Source: Enoplosus armatus
Lineage: Eukaryota; Chordata; Actinopteri; Centrarchiformes; Enoplosidae
Direction: 5' to 3'
DNA length: 64,000 bases
NCBI RefSeq assembly: GCF_043641665.1
Contig: NC_092181.1
Span: forward strand, 8,183,057 to 8,247,056
The notes under the pieces are model-generated. The model searched no databases, was not told the DNA's origin, and was given only the letters and a program-made list of their open reading frames with translations. Position 1 is the first letter of the stretch, and every line of letters begins with the position of its first letter. Both the position numbers and the translations under genes were made by a program. Shown here one piece after another: positions 36,284 through 47,882 of the stretch.

Positions 36284-37302
36284 CGTGGCAGGGAGGATTT
36301 GTGTGTGTCTGTGTACTCCTCTGTCTCAGTATCTGAGCTGCATCTCACACTGCATCTCAACAGCTTGACAGAGGGCGTCAGCAGCGAGGGACCCGAACCA
36401 GTGACCAGAAACAATCCCCAGGCAGGCTGTGTATTTCTGCTTTCCCTCCACACATCCCACCTCCCCTCCCCTCCCTCCCTCCCTCCCTGCCTCCCTTGTA
36501 AATCAAAGCCACATGCAGCACAGCGCGCTGCTCCAGAGTCAGCCAGTGGTACATCAGGTGGAAGAAAATCCAATCTATTTGATTGAGATATTATTTGCAT
36601 AGTGTACACGCCAGCTATTACGACTATGATTAAAACAATCATTCCAAATCCGCTCTTACGGAGAGCCAGCAGAGCAGAAAGCACATTATTGCTGTGATTG
36701 GCTGCAGACAACTTTAACCAAGCGTGACACTGCAGGGGGGAGGCAGGGGGGGGGGGGGGGTCCTTTGGAGACATACTGCATCTTTGCTCTGCATCCCATG
36801 AGGCCGTATCATTCATTTTGCGATGTGGCGTACGATTCAGCATTCAGAGTCACGGGCCAGCAGCTTTGTGTTTACTCTGTAGTTATGAAGTCTATGGAGC
36901 CGACGAAGGGGGCCAGCTCTGTGTTTTTCTACTCCCCGTGCAGTCACCCCCGTCTGCACTTGACAAGCAGGGCGTGCGCGGCCCTGCGACTCCGAGCGGG
37001 AAGGCGCCCGGTCGACACTGAGAGGGAGAGAGGGAGCAGTCGGGGTGGATGCACCACCCTTTATTTATGGAGCTGGAAGCAGCCATGACTGACAACCTGG
37101 GATAGCAGAGAGGTCCATCTCCCTCAACCTCCCCCGAAGCCTCAGGCTGTCTCACACCCAGGACGCTGTCGCAAACACACACCCACACAAACATCAGAAC
37201 TGCCGGCTGGAAAAAAAAGAAACCTCCTATCTCCGAAAATGTCACATTGCCAAGAGTCGCTCTTTGCTTGACAACCTTTCTGGAGTTTATCTGGAGAAAG
37301 GT
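35911..37302. other. non-coding, microsatellite-rich stretch
   Basis: It contains G11 (36200-36210), a compound (GT)n(GA)n tract (36249-36283), a (CCCT)n-like pyrimidine block (36460-36500) and G15 (36746-36760). The part 36560-36720 is AT-balanced and repeat-free and could be a conserved non-coding element. The long frame on the minus strand here (36843-36184) is a by-product of the low-complexity sequence. Confidence 0.4.
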
Positions 37303-37606
37303 AGAATTGTTTTTGTGTGTTTCTTGTTTGTTTTCCCCAGCCTTAGTGGTGTGTTAAAGGTAAACTTGAACACACCAACTGAAGCCGACACTCAACATGT
37401 TTGGAGATACAAGGTTTTCATATGACAGCTGTGACACGTTGACCTGAGTGTGGCCGACGTGCACACGCCCTGAAACAGAGAGGATGGGATATGCAAGTGG
37501 CCGACACAACAGACCTTCTTGAGTCACATCCTGACACGCTTTCATCCCGCAAGAAGTCTAATTCTGTCTTATCCCTTTCGTCCTGCTCCTTTTTTTTTTT
37601 CCATAC
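37303..37606 (+). repeat. inverted duplication, arm 1
   Basis: This arm matches the reverse complement of 41731-41975 almost perfectly: about four single-base differences and a one-base indel over 245 bp. It differs by one extra 58-59 bp block in this arm (near 37425-37482). Both arms start at 'agaattgtttttgtgtg' and end at 'ttttccatac', beyond which the flanks are unrelated. I do not recognise the sequence as a known element. Confidence 0.85.
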
Positions 37607-38944
37607 TGAACCGGTGTCCATGCCCCCCCCCCTCCCCATCTAAAGCAACAAAAGAGCACATGAAAGCCTCTGCTCCAACGGCACTCCATAAATATTGCAC
37701 CACGCAAACATGTTTGGCCAATTTACACTTTTTCCTTTGTCTGACAGCTCCATCAACAAGCAGCTGGGTGGTTTCCATCCACGTAAATAAAATATCAGGA
37801 GGAACAATGTGTGTGTGTTTTTAAAATAACAAAAAAAAACAAAACAAAAAAAAGTTTCTCTCCATCTGATGCACAGAATGGATGTGTTGGACTACAGAGA
37901 GGCGAATGACAGCTCTCACACAGCTTTGATTTTATCTCTTCTAGCGTACAAGAGTGCTTTTTATTCCACGGGACACAGTAGCACTGGTGTCAAAGCTATA
38001 TATAAACTTCAAAGCAACAGAGAACGACACATAATATCATGGAGATAAAATGCAGAGTCTCCTTTCAGGACTCGCGCTTGCCGCAGAATGTTTAAAATTT
38101 AAACATGCTTGTCGCAGCCTTTACAAAGCGCCTGACAAATTATTAGCAGCAAGTGCGAGAACATGAAATGCCTCCCCGAGTCGAATGCTTTTAATAGCGT
38201 GGAGATGGTACACACCGGTGGAGTGTTTGCTTTGTTGACGAGAGATCACTTCACAGAGCTTCCAGCGGGCCTGACAGCCGGAGAGAGCCGTGTAATAAGT
38301 GCCCCAACAGCCGAAACGCCGAGCAGCAGGATGACAGCGCTTTTACACATCATGTTCGCTGATCGATAGAGGGAAGAAAGCCGACACCTTTTCTAAGAGC
38401 AACCACTTGTCCTGAGACTTTGAAAGGAGCCTGAGAGGCGTTGAGGGTTGGAGCGAGCGCCAGTGGTCCGGCAATGGGATTAAAAGCGTTGCCCTTTGAG
38501 GTCAAAGCCGAACTTGATCAGCAGTTCGCTCAGGCCTGCAACATGCTAAGGATCAGCGTCTTGGGGATGCAATTTGATTCAGAGACGCAGAAGCCTCAGC
38601 TTCGCCCGGAGCGAAGATGGGGTTTTTTGGGGGGGTTTTTTGTTGTTTTTTTTAACGCGGCAAACCCTCCTTTCATCTGCCGGTTTGTGGCTTGCAGTGT
38701 GATTTGTGTTCCGCTGTGGAGACAGTGCGCAGGCTCTGAGCTGGAGAGAGTGGGCCCAAGCTCGCATGGCAATTACAGTGATGCAGGCGGGATTTGTGTT
38801 TCAACGCGGCTCAGCGGGCAGGTCGGGATATATGAGAGCGTGACATACATGATGCTGTGATCACATTCGTACATGTGAGGCCTGCCCGAGGGAGGGAGCC
38901 GCTGCAGCGCCGAAACTCCCAGCTGTTCTTTGTGTGTTTATCTC

Positions 38945-39120
38945 AGTCTCAAGTCAAGCCAGTTTTGTATTTATATAGCCCCCGAATCACACATTTTTCT
39001 CAGAGGTCTTCACGTTCTGTACATTATACGTCACCCTCTATCCCTAGACCCTTGATTTAGGTAAGGAGGAACTGTCAAAAAGGGAGCGACAGCGGAGGGA
39101 TTCCTCTAACAGGAGGCACA
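38945..39120 (-). mobile_element. LINE 3'-end remnant
   Basis: 'agttttgtatttatatagcc', then 'cgaatcacac', then 'aaggaggaactgtcaaaaa', 'ggag' and 'ttcctctaacagg' follow the order of the reversed 3' region of a common fish non-LTR element, whose forward tail is seen at 52180-52258. Strongly diverged; the clade is not determined. Confidence 0.5.
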
Positions 39121-39639
39121 GACATATTATATACATAGTAATATACTATGCGCAACACTACAATATGAAGCAAATAAGGCACAGACATGTACTGCAAATT
39201 AGATACGAAGAGTTTCAAGTTAACCGGTGTGTGTGCTGTTATCAGCAGCTGAAGGGTTTACATGTGCTTAACCGTTAAAGCCGTGATGTTGTTGTTTTTT
39301 CCGATGGGACAATAAGCGCGTCCGCATGTGTCCACTTCACTTTCTCTGTTTGCACGTGTTTTCTTACAGTAAGCTGCAGCGCGTCGAGCTCGCAGGGAGG
39401 CGCTGTAAAAAAAAAAAAAAAAGAAACCCTGAACATCGGCGGGTGAGTGTGTACTTGTAAATGCAACATTTTCAGCTCAACTAAACACTATGGCGCCTCC
39501 AAATGGCAACTGCTTGTCTTTCAAAAACCCAGAAATCATTACTGTAACCCCCCCCCCAGCCCACCCTCTACATTTCTTTACCAGAATTTCATGAAACCCT
39601 GTTAAAACGTGACCTAAGAATTCCACTTTGGTCACATGA
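39121..39639. other. non-coding stretch, nothing recognised
   Basis: No gene. An A16 tract lies at 39407-39422 and a short C run near 39549. Confidence 0.4.
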
Positions 39640-39816
39640 TCACTTAAATACTGTAAATGTGTATATTTCTTATTTTCTATTTCTTATTTTTATATTTTGT
39701 ACATACTTTTAGCTCTAAATTTTTGCTACTTTCTACTCTTGAATGGGAGCACCGGTACTGTACAATTTCCCCCCGGGGATCAATAAAGTATCTCTGATTC
39801 TGATTCTGATTCTGAT
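39640..39816 (+). mobile_element. LINE 3' tail ending in (TGATTC)n
   Basis: An AT-rich lead ('ttcttattttctatttctta'), then 'tgtacaatttccccccgggg', then 'atcaataaagtatc' and the reiterated hexamer tgattc end the element at about 39816. A terminal 'aataaag' plus short tandem tail is the hallmark of several fish non-LTR retrotransposons. Only the 3' end is present. Confidence 0.65.
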
Positions 39817-40270
39817 GATAACAGGTGGTCGTGCATGCGGGTGGGATGGCGACCTCTGGCTGTGTCTCCAGCCATCCACTGAGTCCTGGTCAATGACTCT
39901 GACCCCCCCCCCCTTCCCGGACATTGTTGTGACCTGTTCTGACTGGTCAGGGATGCACCACTCCGACTCACCTTATTACTGTTATTACAGGGCCATACTT
40001 TGGTCACCCGAGGACGTCTCCATGACGTCTGAGAGAAGTCCATCCACCGACGAAGACCACTGGATGTGGCTGACAGTCACTGTTACCAGAGTCAAGAGTG
40101 AATTTTTCCTGTCTAGCTTCCTGAGGGCTTTTTTTTAACCACTTCTTAAATTCGTATTTTTTAAGCGAAAGGAGCTGACTCAGGTATTTCTTTAAAAAAG
40201 AAATAAATAAACTCAGAAAGCTAGTTTGTGGGCCTTTTCTTTACCATTACACGTATATAATAGATGTAAT

Positions 40271-40771
40271 CATAGACTGTACATGAAGATGGCCGACGCG
40301 CCTCCACTTCCTCTCACTGTACAAAAATGGTAGCCAAACTCTCCCGGATGCGGCCGCTGCCATCTTGCGCTGGTGACGACATTTGGAGTCATCGGCGAGT
40401 GGAGCCGCGGTATCGAGGTCCCGCCGGCACCCCCAGCCCGAGCCGAGCGCGAGCGCGCCACAGTCAGTCTCAGCTGTCGATCGTGACGTTTTCGCCCCGT
40501 ATTTAAAGCGTCAAATAACTCATTAAAACCAAGCGTATCAACTGAGCACTTGAACAAACATCAGCGCGATGAGAACGACCTAAAATGGCAGAAAAATGTA
40601 TCTGATGTGTACTTTGATTTTTTTAGCTTGGCCCATGTCTCATCCTCTAACATGGAGGGGGCGAGGTTTATGACCTACATTGCAGCCAGCCACCAGGGGG
40701 CGATCAAGGCAGACGTTTTGGCTTCACTTTTGGGGAGCTGTCATGTCCTCCATCTTTACATAGAGCCTACG
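40271..40771 (+). mobile_element. hAT-type MITE with near-perfect 8-bp target duplication
   Basis: A 501-bp element starts 'catagactgtacatgaagat' and ends 'catctttacatagagcctac' plus g. The two ends are inverted repeats matching at 16 of 22 positions. It is flanked by GATGTAAT (40263-40270) and GTTGTAAT (40772-40779), an 8-bp duplication with one change, as expected for hAT transposition. Internal words ('ccaccagggggcgatcaa', 'gttttggcttcacttttggg') identify a family common in percomorph genomes. It lacks a transposase. Confidence 0.7.
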
Positions 40772-41075
40772 GTTGTAATGGAGGTATTTGATGTGATATT
40801 ACATACAGTGGTTAATATGGTACAGTATAGTGACGAAAAGCCCTTTGAGACCTGTGTGATCGGAGCTACACACTAGATAATAATACACTAGATTTTATCA
40901 CAGCCTGGAAGAGGATTCTCTCATTAGGGTGGAGTGCCAGCAGTTTGCTGAGGTTTTGTGTTTTCTAGCCTCAGTCAGGTGCCGAAGGGCCTCCTGTTTG
41001 TTGTCTTAGGGCGGAGCAGTGACCAAACACTGCTAAGTGAGCTTGTATTTTAACATATGTTCGTTGTGTTAAATC

Positions 41076-41101
41076 TGTGTGTGTGTGTGTGTGTGTGTGT
41101 G
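41076..41101 (+). repeat. (GT)13 microsatellite
   Basis: Uninterrupted dinucleotide tract. Confidence 0.9.
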
Positions 41102-41730
41102 AACGGCCAGACGGAGCGAGCACAGCCTCAGGACCCAAGCGAAGGAGTGGGCTTATCGAGGATCTATCCTTTCCCACACTCTTGTGCTCCGACCCGGTCC
41201 AGGCCTGCTGCTCTGATTTCCCTGGAGTGAAGCCGCGGTAGCTCTTATATTCTCCGGCAAACTTTATCTCTCCGGCAAAGTTAACGGTCAAAAATCAAGA
41301 CGCGTTGGTTCAGCTGATCACTCAAAGGAAGCTGGCGGGGCTTGAGAGGCAGAGCAGGGCCCCCGGCCAATCAATAACCCACTCAGCATTTATCGACGGA
41401 CAGGCGGGGGATGAATGTGATGCCTTTATTTGGGATGAGCACAAAGCGTCGTTGTCCTTTTGTACATTAGAGAGATGATTTGTCACCTGTGATGTTGTTT
41501 GTGTGTAAACGGTAAACAAAAAAAAATTTAAGTCATCTTAAAATCGAAAGAGCTCGGGCAAAAAATGACATCGTTTGAACTGACAATTCACTAAGGCCTA
41601 AGGTTAAATAGCACTAATGCAATAAATAAGCCTGCTGTTTCTTTGTGTCTGCTTTGACGTATTAACACAACAAACGCAGCTAATTTAGGCTTTTTATCCA
41701 ACAATCTCAAGGTAATGTGTGGAAAAATGT

Positions 41731-41975
41731 GTATGGAAAAAAAAAAAGGAGCAGGACGAAAGGGATAAGACAGAATTAGACTTCTTGCAGGATGAAAGTG
41801 TGTCAGGATGTGACTCAAGAAGGTCTGTTGTGTCGGCCACTTCCATATCCCATCCTCCTGAAAACCTTGTATCTCCAAACATGTTGAGTGTCGGCTTCAG
41901 TGGTGTGTTCAAGTTTACCTTTAACACACCACTAAGGCTGGGGAAAACAAACAAGAAACACACAAAAACAATTCT
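41731..41975 (-). repeat. inverted duplication, arm 2
   Basis: Reverse-complement counterpart of 37303-37606, lacking the 58-59 bp internal block of arm 1. It carries the same 11-12 base homopolymer and the same start and end words. The arms are 4.1 kb apart. Confidence 0.85.
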
Positions 41976-42700
41976 CCCACGTCAGAATAGCAGATGCTGT
42001 TCCCGCTCTGGCCGGCCTGCTCTAAAACCGTTGTCATGGGAAACGCCCACCCGGATGCTGTTTCCACGAAAAACGGAACCGTTTCTTGTGAAAAAAATGG
42101 AAAAAATACTCACAATAGCTGCAGTATGTAGCAGTTTACAGAATTCAAATGTCATTTTGACTTTGAGATCATTTTTCTTGTCGCTCTATTGACAATATAA
42201 AAAAAACAAACAAAAAAAAAAAACGTTAGCAGTCGTAACTTATCACTTTTCACCTCAGCCGACAGAGTCACGAAATGCTTCAGGAATCCATCTCCCTCTG
42301 TCATCCGGCCTGCAGCTGCTGCAGACAGCTGTGGTCAAATGTTCTCACGGGCATCATTTAATTGTTATCATGCAAAGCCCCCTTCTCCCCGAGGAGAGAG
42401 CGGTTTCCTATGATAACAAATGATTTGTCTCCCCCTGCAACAAAGTCACTTCAGTGTCCTCAAGTGCCAGCTGCGTCTTCGCAGCAGAATAATAACTGTT
42501 TGTTTTTATTTTGAATGCCGCGCGACTGCTCAGTGGCAGAAATGCTGGCGGTGAACCGCGGGTTTCATTATGAGGGTTCAGAAATGGCAGGTGGAAGTCA
42601 TTTTCTTACAGAGGAATGGGGAATTTTTTTTTTGCTTTTGTTTTTGCCAGAAAACTGGGCTAAAAAAGAGGCAGAAAGCATGGAGTTGTATCAAAAATCG
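41976..42700. other. non-coding stretch downstream of the chemokine gene
   Basis: Nothing recognised. It contains A-rich tracts at about 42195-42225. The next A-rich tract (42727-42746) lies just beyond the stretch, within the predicted 3' UTR of the minus-strand gene. Confidence 0.4.
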
Positions 42701-42703
42701 TTA

Positions 42704-42709
42704 TTTATT
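42704..42709 (-). terminator. candidate poly(A) signal of the chemokine gene
   Basis: AATAAA on the minus strand about 400 bases after the stop codon at 43113. I see no closer canonical hexamer on that strand. It would give a 3' UTR of roughly 0.4 kb. Confidence 0.45.
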
Positions 42710-43112
42710 TGCTTGGATTCATTTGTAAAAAAAAAAAAAAAAAAAACATTTAAGAAATATTTTTTTAAATAAATAAGTCAACATAAATAAATAGTTGTGT
42801 CAAGCAAAACAATAAATGTGTGCATTTGTAACAGTGGATTTCTTACACAGACTTGCTGCTATAGTACTGTACATATTTCCTGTCCCCTATCTTCCATAAC
42901 TTCTTCCTCTTCGCTCCATTCTCTCCCCTTCCGGCCTCATAGCTGTTAATCATTTCCCCTCCCGCCGCTCTTCCCCCGTCTCGCTGTCATTTCCCAATCC
43001 TCTCCAGTGCAGGAGTTCAGTGAAAGCTCTGCTCTCAGCATTCTTAGGCCAGTGTTATTCATGTCACCTCCGGGACTCCGGTCCGGATGATATTCCTCCC
43101 CCTCCTGTACTT

Positions 43113-44127
43113 TCACTCTGCCTTTCTTTTTCTTTCGATACACTCCATCTTACGGCTCGCGTCTTTGTTTATCCTGAAACGAGCGAGGAAGGAAAACTGG
43201 GATCAGGCCAGAGGACTAATACAAAACATCTGGAGGTTTTGGTGCAAGAAGTCACATGTTAGATTTGCTTGAGCCCACATTTTGTAATAAAACCCTTCTT
43301 ACTTGCAGAGAGATTTCTGTCTCATTGACTTTGTGTTTTTTACAGAGTAAACTTGGGACGTTCGAGCTCTACAAAATACATGCTGATGCTACATCTTGGG
43401 GCCAAATGAAACAATTTTAAGTGGTGCGTGAAGGCAGTGCAAAATCCAACTGCTGCTGGAGGATTCAGTCAGTAAATGTAGCCAAGATGAATGTTAATTG
43501 TCTGACGGCAAAGCGGTGATGCTGTTTGTGTGGATCGTTTGCGTGGTGTAGCTTACCTTTCCCAGCATCTCAAAAAGGCCTTGGCCATCTTTCCCTCTGT
43601 ATTCATGCAGATTTTCTCAGTGGAGTTGTCCGGCTTGTTCATGGTTACACTGGAAAAACACAAAACAAGAAACCAGAATCAGAACCAAAGTCAACACGAC
43701 TGATGAGACTCGAAATGTCCCAAAGCTGCAGGCATTTCCATTTTTTGTTTGAACTCACATGAATTCAGTTTTATCGCACCCGGGTCGCCTTTCAAGGACC
43801 TGGAAATCCGACATACTGCCTTTGATGAACTTGATTGTGTTGTGACATAAGCAGCGTCCAGGAAAGTCATGAGCTGCGGGGAGAATTTTTTTTTTAGTTG
43901 TTTTTTTTTTAAAAAGCAGTTGGTTGTGCAGAAACAGCATAGTTACACTGTAAGATTGAGAGCGCGACAGTATCATTATGATTGTCACTGCATATCGCAC
44001 ATCCTTCAGCCCTGTAACATGCCACTTTATACATCACGCTAAACTGTAACTTACCCTGATAGAGCTGAATGCAAACTGCAGCCACAACAAACAGCAGGAG
44101 AGCACAGCTTTTTTGTGACGAGGCCAT
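43113..44127 (-). CDS. cxcl11-like: non-ELR CXC chemokine, CXCL9/10/11-like (four exons)
   Basis: Predicted secreted chemokine of 113 residues, expected to attract leukocytes through a CXCR3-type receptor. Exons (minus strand): 44127-44055, 43873-43759, 43649-43557 and 43173-43113 (TGA at 43115-43113). All introns are GT-AG, in phases 1, 2 and 2, the usual CXC pattern. Residues 1-24 are a signal peptide ('CALLLFVVAAVCI' core). The mature part starts near 'AHDFPGRCLC', so the CXC motif is C32-L-C34. It is preceded by PGR and not ELR, which points to the lymphocyte-attracting, interferon/inflammation-type branch. C57 and C77 complete the two standard disulphides. C91 and C105 are an extra pair in the C-terminal part, a feature I associate with some teleost CXCL11-like proteins. 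The tail is basic ('ERKRKAE'), as in CXCL9-11. No other chemokine exon lies nearby, so it appears single here. The family is sure; the exact orthologue is inferred. Confidence 0.92.
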
Positions 44128-44204
44128 TTTTCTGCTGAGAGACAAACAGGTCCAGAGGTCCCGAGATCCTGGAAGGAGAGTGAAGGGCTGCTGCGAGCCT
44201 CCCC

Positions 44205-44211
44205 TTTTATA
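44205..44211 (-). promoter_or_regulatory. TATA box of the chemokine gene
   Basis: TATAAAA on the minus strand, 78 bp before the start codon, within CCTATAAAAGGGG. It predicts transcription starting near 44175-44180 and a 5' UTR of about 50 bases. Confidence 0.75.
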
Positions 44212-44222
44212 GGCAGCAGAGT

Positions 44223-44286
44223 GGGGTTTCCCAGAGTCCATGCTTTTTCCCGTCAAGCCAAACCTTAAATGGGCTCTGGAATTTCC
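44223..44286 (-). promoter_or_regulatory. two kappaB-type sites upstream of the chemokine TATA box
   Basis: GGGGTTTCCC at 44223-44232 fits the NF-kappaB consensus exactly and lies 11 bp upstream of the TATA box. GGAATTTCC at 44278-44286 is a second, nine-base kappaB-type site. NF-kappaB control is established for mammalian CXCL9/10/11; here it is inferred from site quality and position. I saw no clear ISRE or GAS element in this stretch. Confidence 0.6.
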
Positions 44287-44338
44287 ACACTCACTCTTGA
44301 GTAACACGCTGGAATGTGCTCAGAAGACGGGGATGGTT

Positions 44339-46781
44339 GGGGGGGGGGGGCAGAAACGGCGTATTCATCATGTGTATCAAAACCAAAGTGACTCGACAGC
44401 GTACCACGATGATGAGTACGGCACACTTTGAACGAGTTCGGCTGCCTTTGAAAACTGATCCTCTGACGGGAAGTGAGGCTTTAGGTGTCAAGCGAGACGA
44501 GGTGGGAGGTTTGCTCTCAAGAAGACATCCACTTTGGTTTTGGCAGCGGTGCGTTGTATTGCGCAACGCTGATTAACAGCTAAAAAAGCTGTTGCTGCAT
44601 AAAATGAGCCTGAAGAACGTACTTACTCTGTGTATGATTAGGCTTTATTATTGATTATTGTTCTGTCTTATTTTATGTGCAGTCCTGGCTCAGAATGTGG
44701 CCTTTGGGGGATGACAGTGCAGTACAGTACAAGTCTGTGTTACCTTATTTGACCTTAAATCTATCTATTTTCCTGTTATTTCTGACTATTTGATCAATCA
44801 AAATGTCCATTATTCTTGAGTGAATGAAAAGATGGGCCTTGTAGGAATCACTGGAGCCCTTATCTTTCATTCACTCCATTTAGGAATGTAGCCAGTGGTT
44901 AGCTATTCTTATAAACATTCACCTTTCTCCCTCACCTTCCTCTCTTCTTATCTTTTGAAAGTAGGCTGCAATCGGGGGCCGGCTCGCTTCATGCATTCAA
45001 CCTGGAAACCTGACATGTAGTCAAATAGAGAATTATAATTTTAGATTTTCAAGAACTTTTTTTTAAGAATCAACTCCAAAACAATGGTTCATTGTCCAGG
45101 TATTCCACTACTTGATTTTTTTTTTTTTTTTTTTTCCCCCGCTCCAAATTCAAGGACTAACGTTACTTTAACGACCTTGCGCGAACCCTGATAGAATAGT
45201 AATGAGCTAGCTAGCTGTTGTGCTAACCAGTAAAAACCCTGTGCTGGAAACTGACTGAAAACAAAAAGTGAAATCTAAACTTTTGAAGAGCAACTTTCTG
45301 ATTCTGTCTCCTGTGTCCCTCAACATTCCTCATGCATGTTAACAGTTACTCCACAAACCACAAAAACATGATGACACACGGCGCCGTCATGGTGTGTGTG
45401 TGTGTGTGTGTGACCAACAGACAGAAACACTTTCACTGCGGATGATGGTTTGAACATGTGATGAGTCAGCTCCTGTTTTCTCCTGTCCCCCGCGTATTCA
45501 CAAGTGTGTTTGCGGCTCGCGTACGTGCCGTAGCAAGTATCATTCCATTCATGACCGAACAACTCACGGCGTGTGAAGAGTTCACTTTCCCATACCCAAC
45601 ACTGTAGATTACATTTCGCAAACAGAGGAACGTCCGTCGCTCACTGGTTGCTTTGTTGCCAGGAGCCGGTATTTCAAGTTCAGAAGGTGCTGCATGCCAA
45701 CTGTGCTGTACTTTAAATGAAAAGAAATCAAAGCAACCACACTGAGGTGAGGGAAGACACCCTTTTTGAGTGGTGCAACACACTATTACAAGGCGTCTTG
45801 CTTGTAGAGACTTGCTGGCATTATGGGAAATGATTATTCACTTGTCAGAGTAGAGTTGTAGCAGCGGAGGGAAAAAAAAAACAACCACACTGTTGTATTA
45901 TCAGACAAACAGTGTTCATTTAATTTAGGAGGGTTGATATAATTATGCAAATGTTTATCACATGTTTATCTGAGACATGTTTTCAGGTAAATAACACTCC
46001 AGAAATAGTTTCTTCTAACTCAACATCCTTATTGATTCTTGCCAACTGAAACAGGAAGGCTCGACGGGCAGCTAACGTCCGGTTTAGCCCTGCGCTAATT
46101 GGAATGGAGATCATTCAATCGCACGGCTCTTCGAAACTTTCCAAATGTTATTGGACCGAATTGATCACATTCTCACAAGCCATTTTGCAGGGGTTGTGAC
46201 CGCTTTACAGCCACAACAGCGGTTAGTCCCAAATGACAATGTTTCAGGAGTAAACCTCATTTAGAATCACACTAACACTGTAATTATGCATTTTACTAAA
46301 AAAAAAAAAAAAATCCAGCCCAGGAACATAACCTTGCTTTATTTCACGGGGGGACAATTTCCGCACGGGACAAACCAATTTTATAGCACAGCCAGCAGTG
46401 TCTGTCTGTCTAAGGGCTGCGAGCAACACGAGTTCACACAAGCTTATTTCTGCGGCCGGATTTTCACCTGAAAACAAAAAGAGACGGGTCAACAAATTGT
46501 TGGCCTAGAGAGTCCTCCGAGGACGGCAAAACGCCAGCGTTTCATAACAATATTTTTAATGGCATAAGGGTAAGGAGACTTTTGCAGGCTGCACTCTGAC
46601 CACAGTCTCTCATGCCAAAACAAAAGGTCTCTGGCATGGCAAATCCTCCTGCTGCAACCAACTGAGCCAAAGTCAAAGTGACTCAGAAGAAGTCCAGATG
46701 CTCATTCAGTCCTCACAGCTGCATCCTGCAGTCCAACATCGTGTGTGATTGCGACCAAAAACACTGCGACATATCCCATCA

Positions 46782-46814
<33 letters not shown>

Positions 46815-47882
46815 CATCACAATTGTTGTTGCAGTTTCGGAATGGATGATAGAATACAATGAAAGTCACACTGCAGTTTACTTGAGGTCTCTTTTTTTTT
46901 TATTAACAACTTTATTTCAAAGTCAATATGATTGCACTGCACATTACAGGCCAGCAGTTCCGCAGATCATCACATTTCAATTTTATGTGTCTATTGAAAA
47001 CGTCACAAACTCCCCGTGGGAAGAACTGAGCGTGAAGAGCCGTTCTCTCGACTGCAAAGGCATCAGATTGAGCTGCTAAGCCCGAACGCAGAGACGAGGT
47101 GGTGGTAATTCTGGGATTTGTTAACAGCTCACTTTGATGAGGCGTTTTTTATCTCTTTAATGAGTAAAATGAAATTTAGACTTTTATAATAGGAGAGTAA
47201 TGTCATTTTCATCAGATTACCTACTGTTGACTTTATTCATTCATTCAGTAAACAGAGAGGTAAGCCCGGAGGCAGGTATGTCTGCACTGCATGCTTCCTG
47301 TTAAGACCTGGAACAAACATTTCGCAATCCAAGTTATTAAAAAAGACTAAACGTCCACAACTAGGCCTAATGCCACTTTTACTGTAAAAAAAAACATAAA
47401 AACCCAAAACACATTCGTGCTAAACGCTGCCATGTGAAAGCTGTGATCCACATAGTAATCCACACACTCTGCCCAGCAGATAAATAACATGGACACAACT
47501 GAACACACACCAGCCCATAAAAACACATCTCTCACTACTCATAATGTGACTTTATTATCTATGTTTTACCAGTGTTTTGCAGCAGCTGTACTTTTGAACG
47601 ACGCACAACTACATCAGACACATTTTAGTCATTCAGTCAAATGAGACACATTTTTGAATGTAAAATCTAGTTATAAATAAATCAAAACACCGAAACAGGA
47701 GCGAGGAAGGCCACGGAGCCCTTTCAAAGAGTTAACAGAGAAATGCAACAACTGCAGCACCTCAAGAAAATCCAAGGAAGCACTGTCGATAAACACATTA
47801 TGATGATATCATTTTCAGGTTTGCTAGATTTATCATGATTGTTTGGTCTATGTGCGATAAAGCTTCCGATTCCTTTAAAACT
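44339..47882. other. non-coding interval upstream of the chemokine gene
   Basis: It holds G12 (44339-44350), (GT)n (45392-45412), T- and A-rich tracts and an (ATT)n tract at 46783-46814. No exon or named repeat is supported. A hydrophobic frame at 47535-47347 (minus) lacks any splice or promoter context. Confidence 0.45.

Noticed and set aside
36184..36843. Longest open frame in the window (219 codons, minus strand)
   Set aside because: It runs through a GT/GA microsatellite, a poly-G tract and a CCCT-rich block. The product is low-complexity with no domain, and there is no splice or promoter context.
42515..46500. Search for a second, tandem chemokine copy
   Set aside because: I looked for other Cys-x-Cys exons with phase-1/phase-2 borders on both sides of the gene and found none.
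47347..47535. 62-codon hydrophobic frame, possible membrane protein
   Set aside because: No start context, splice sites or neighbours. The hydrophobicity comes from T-rich sequence on the coding strand.
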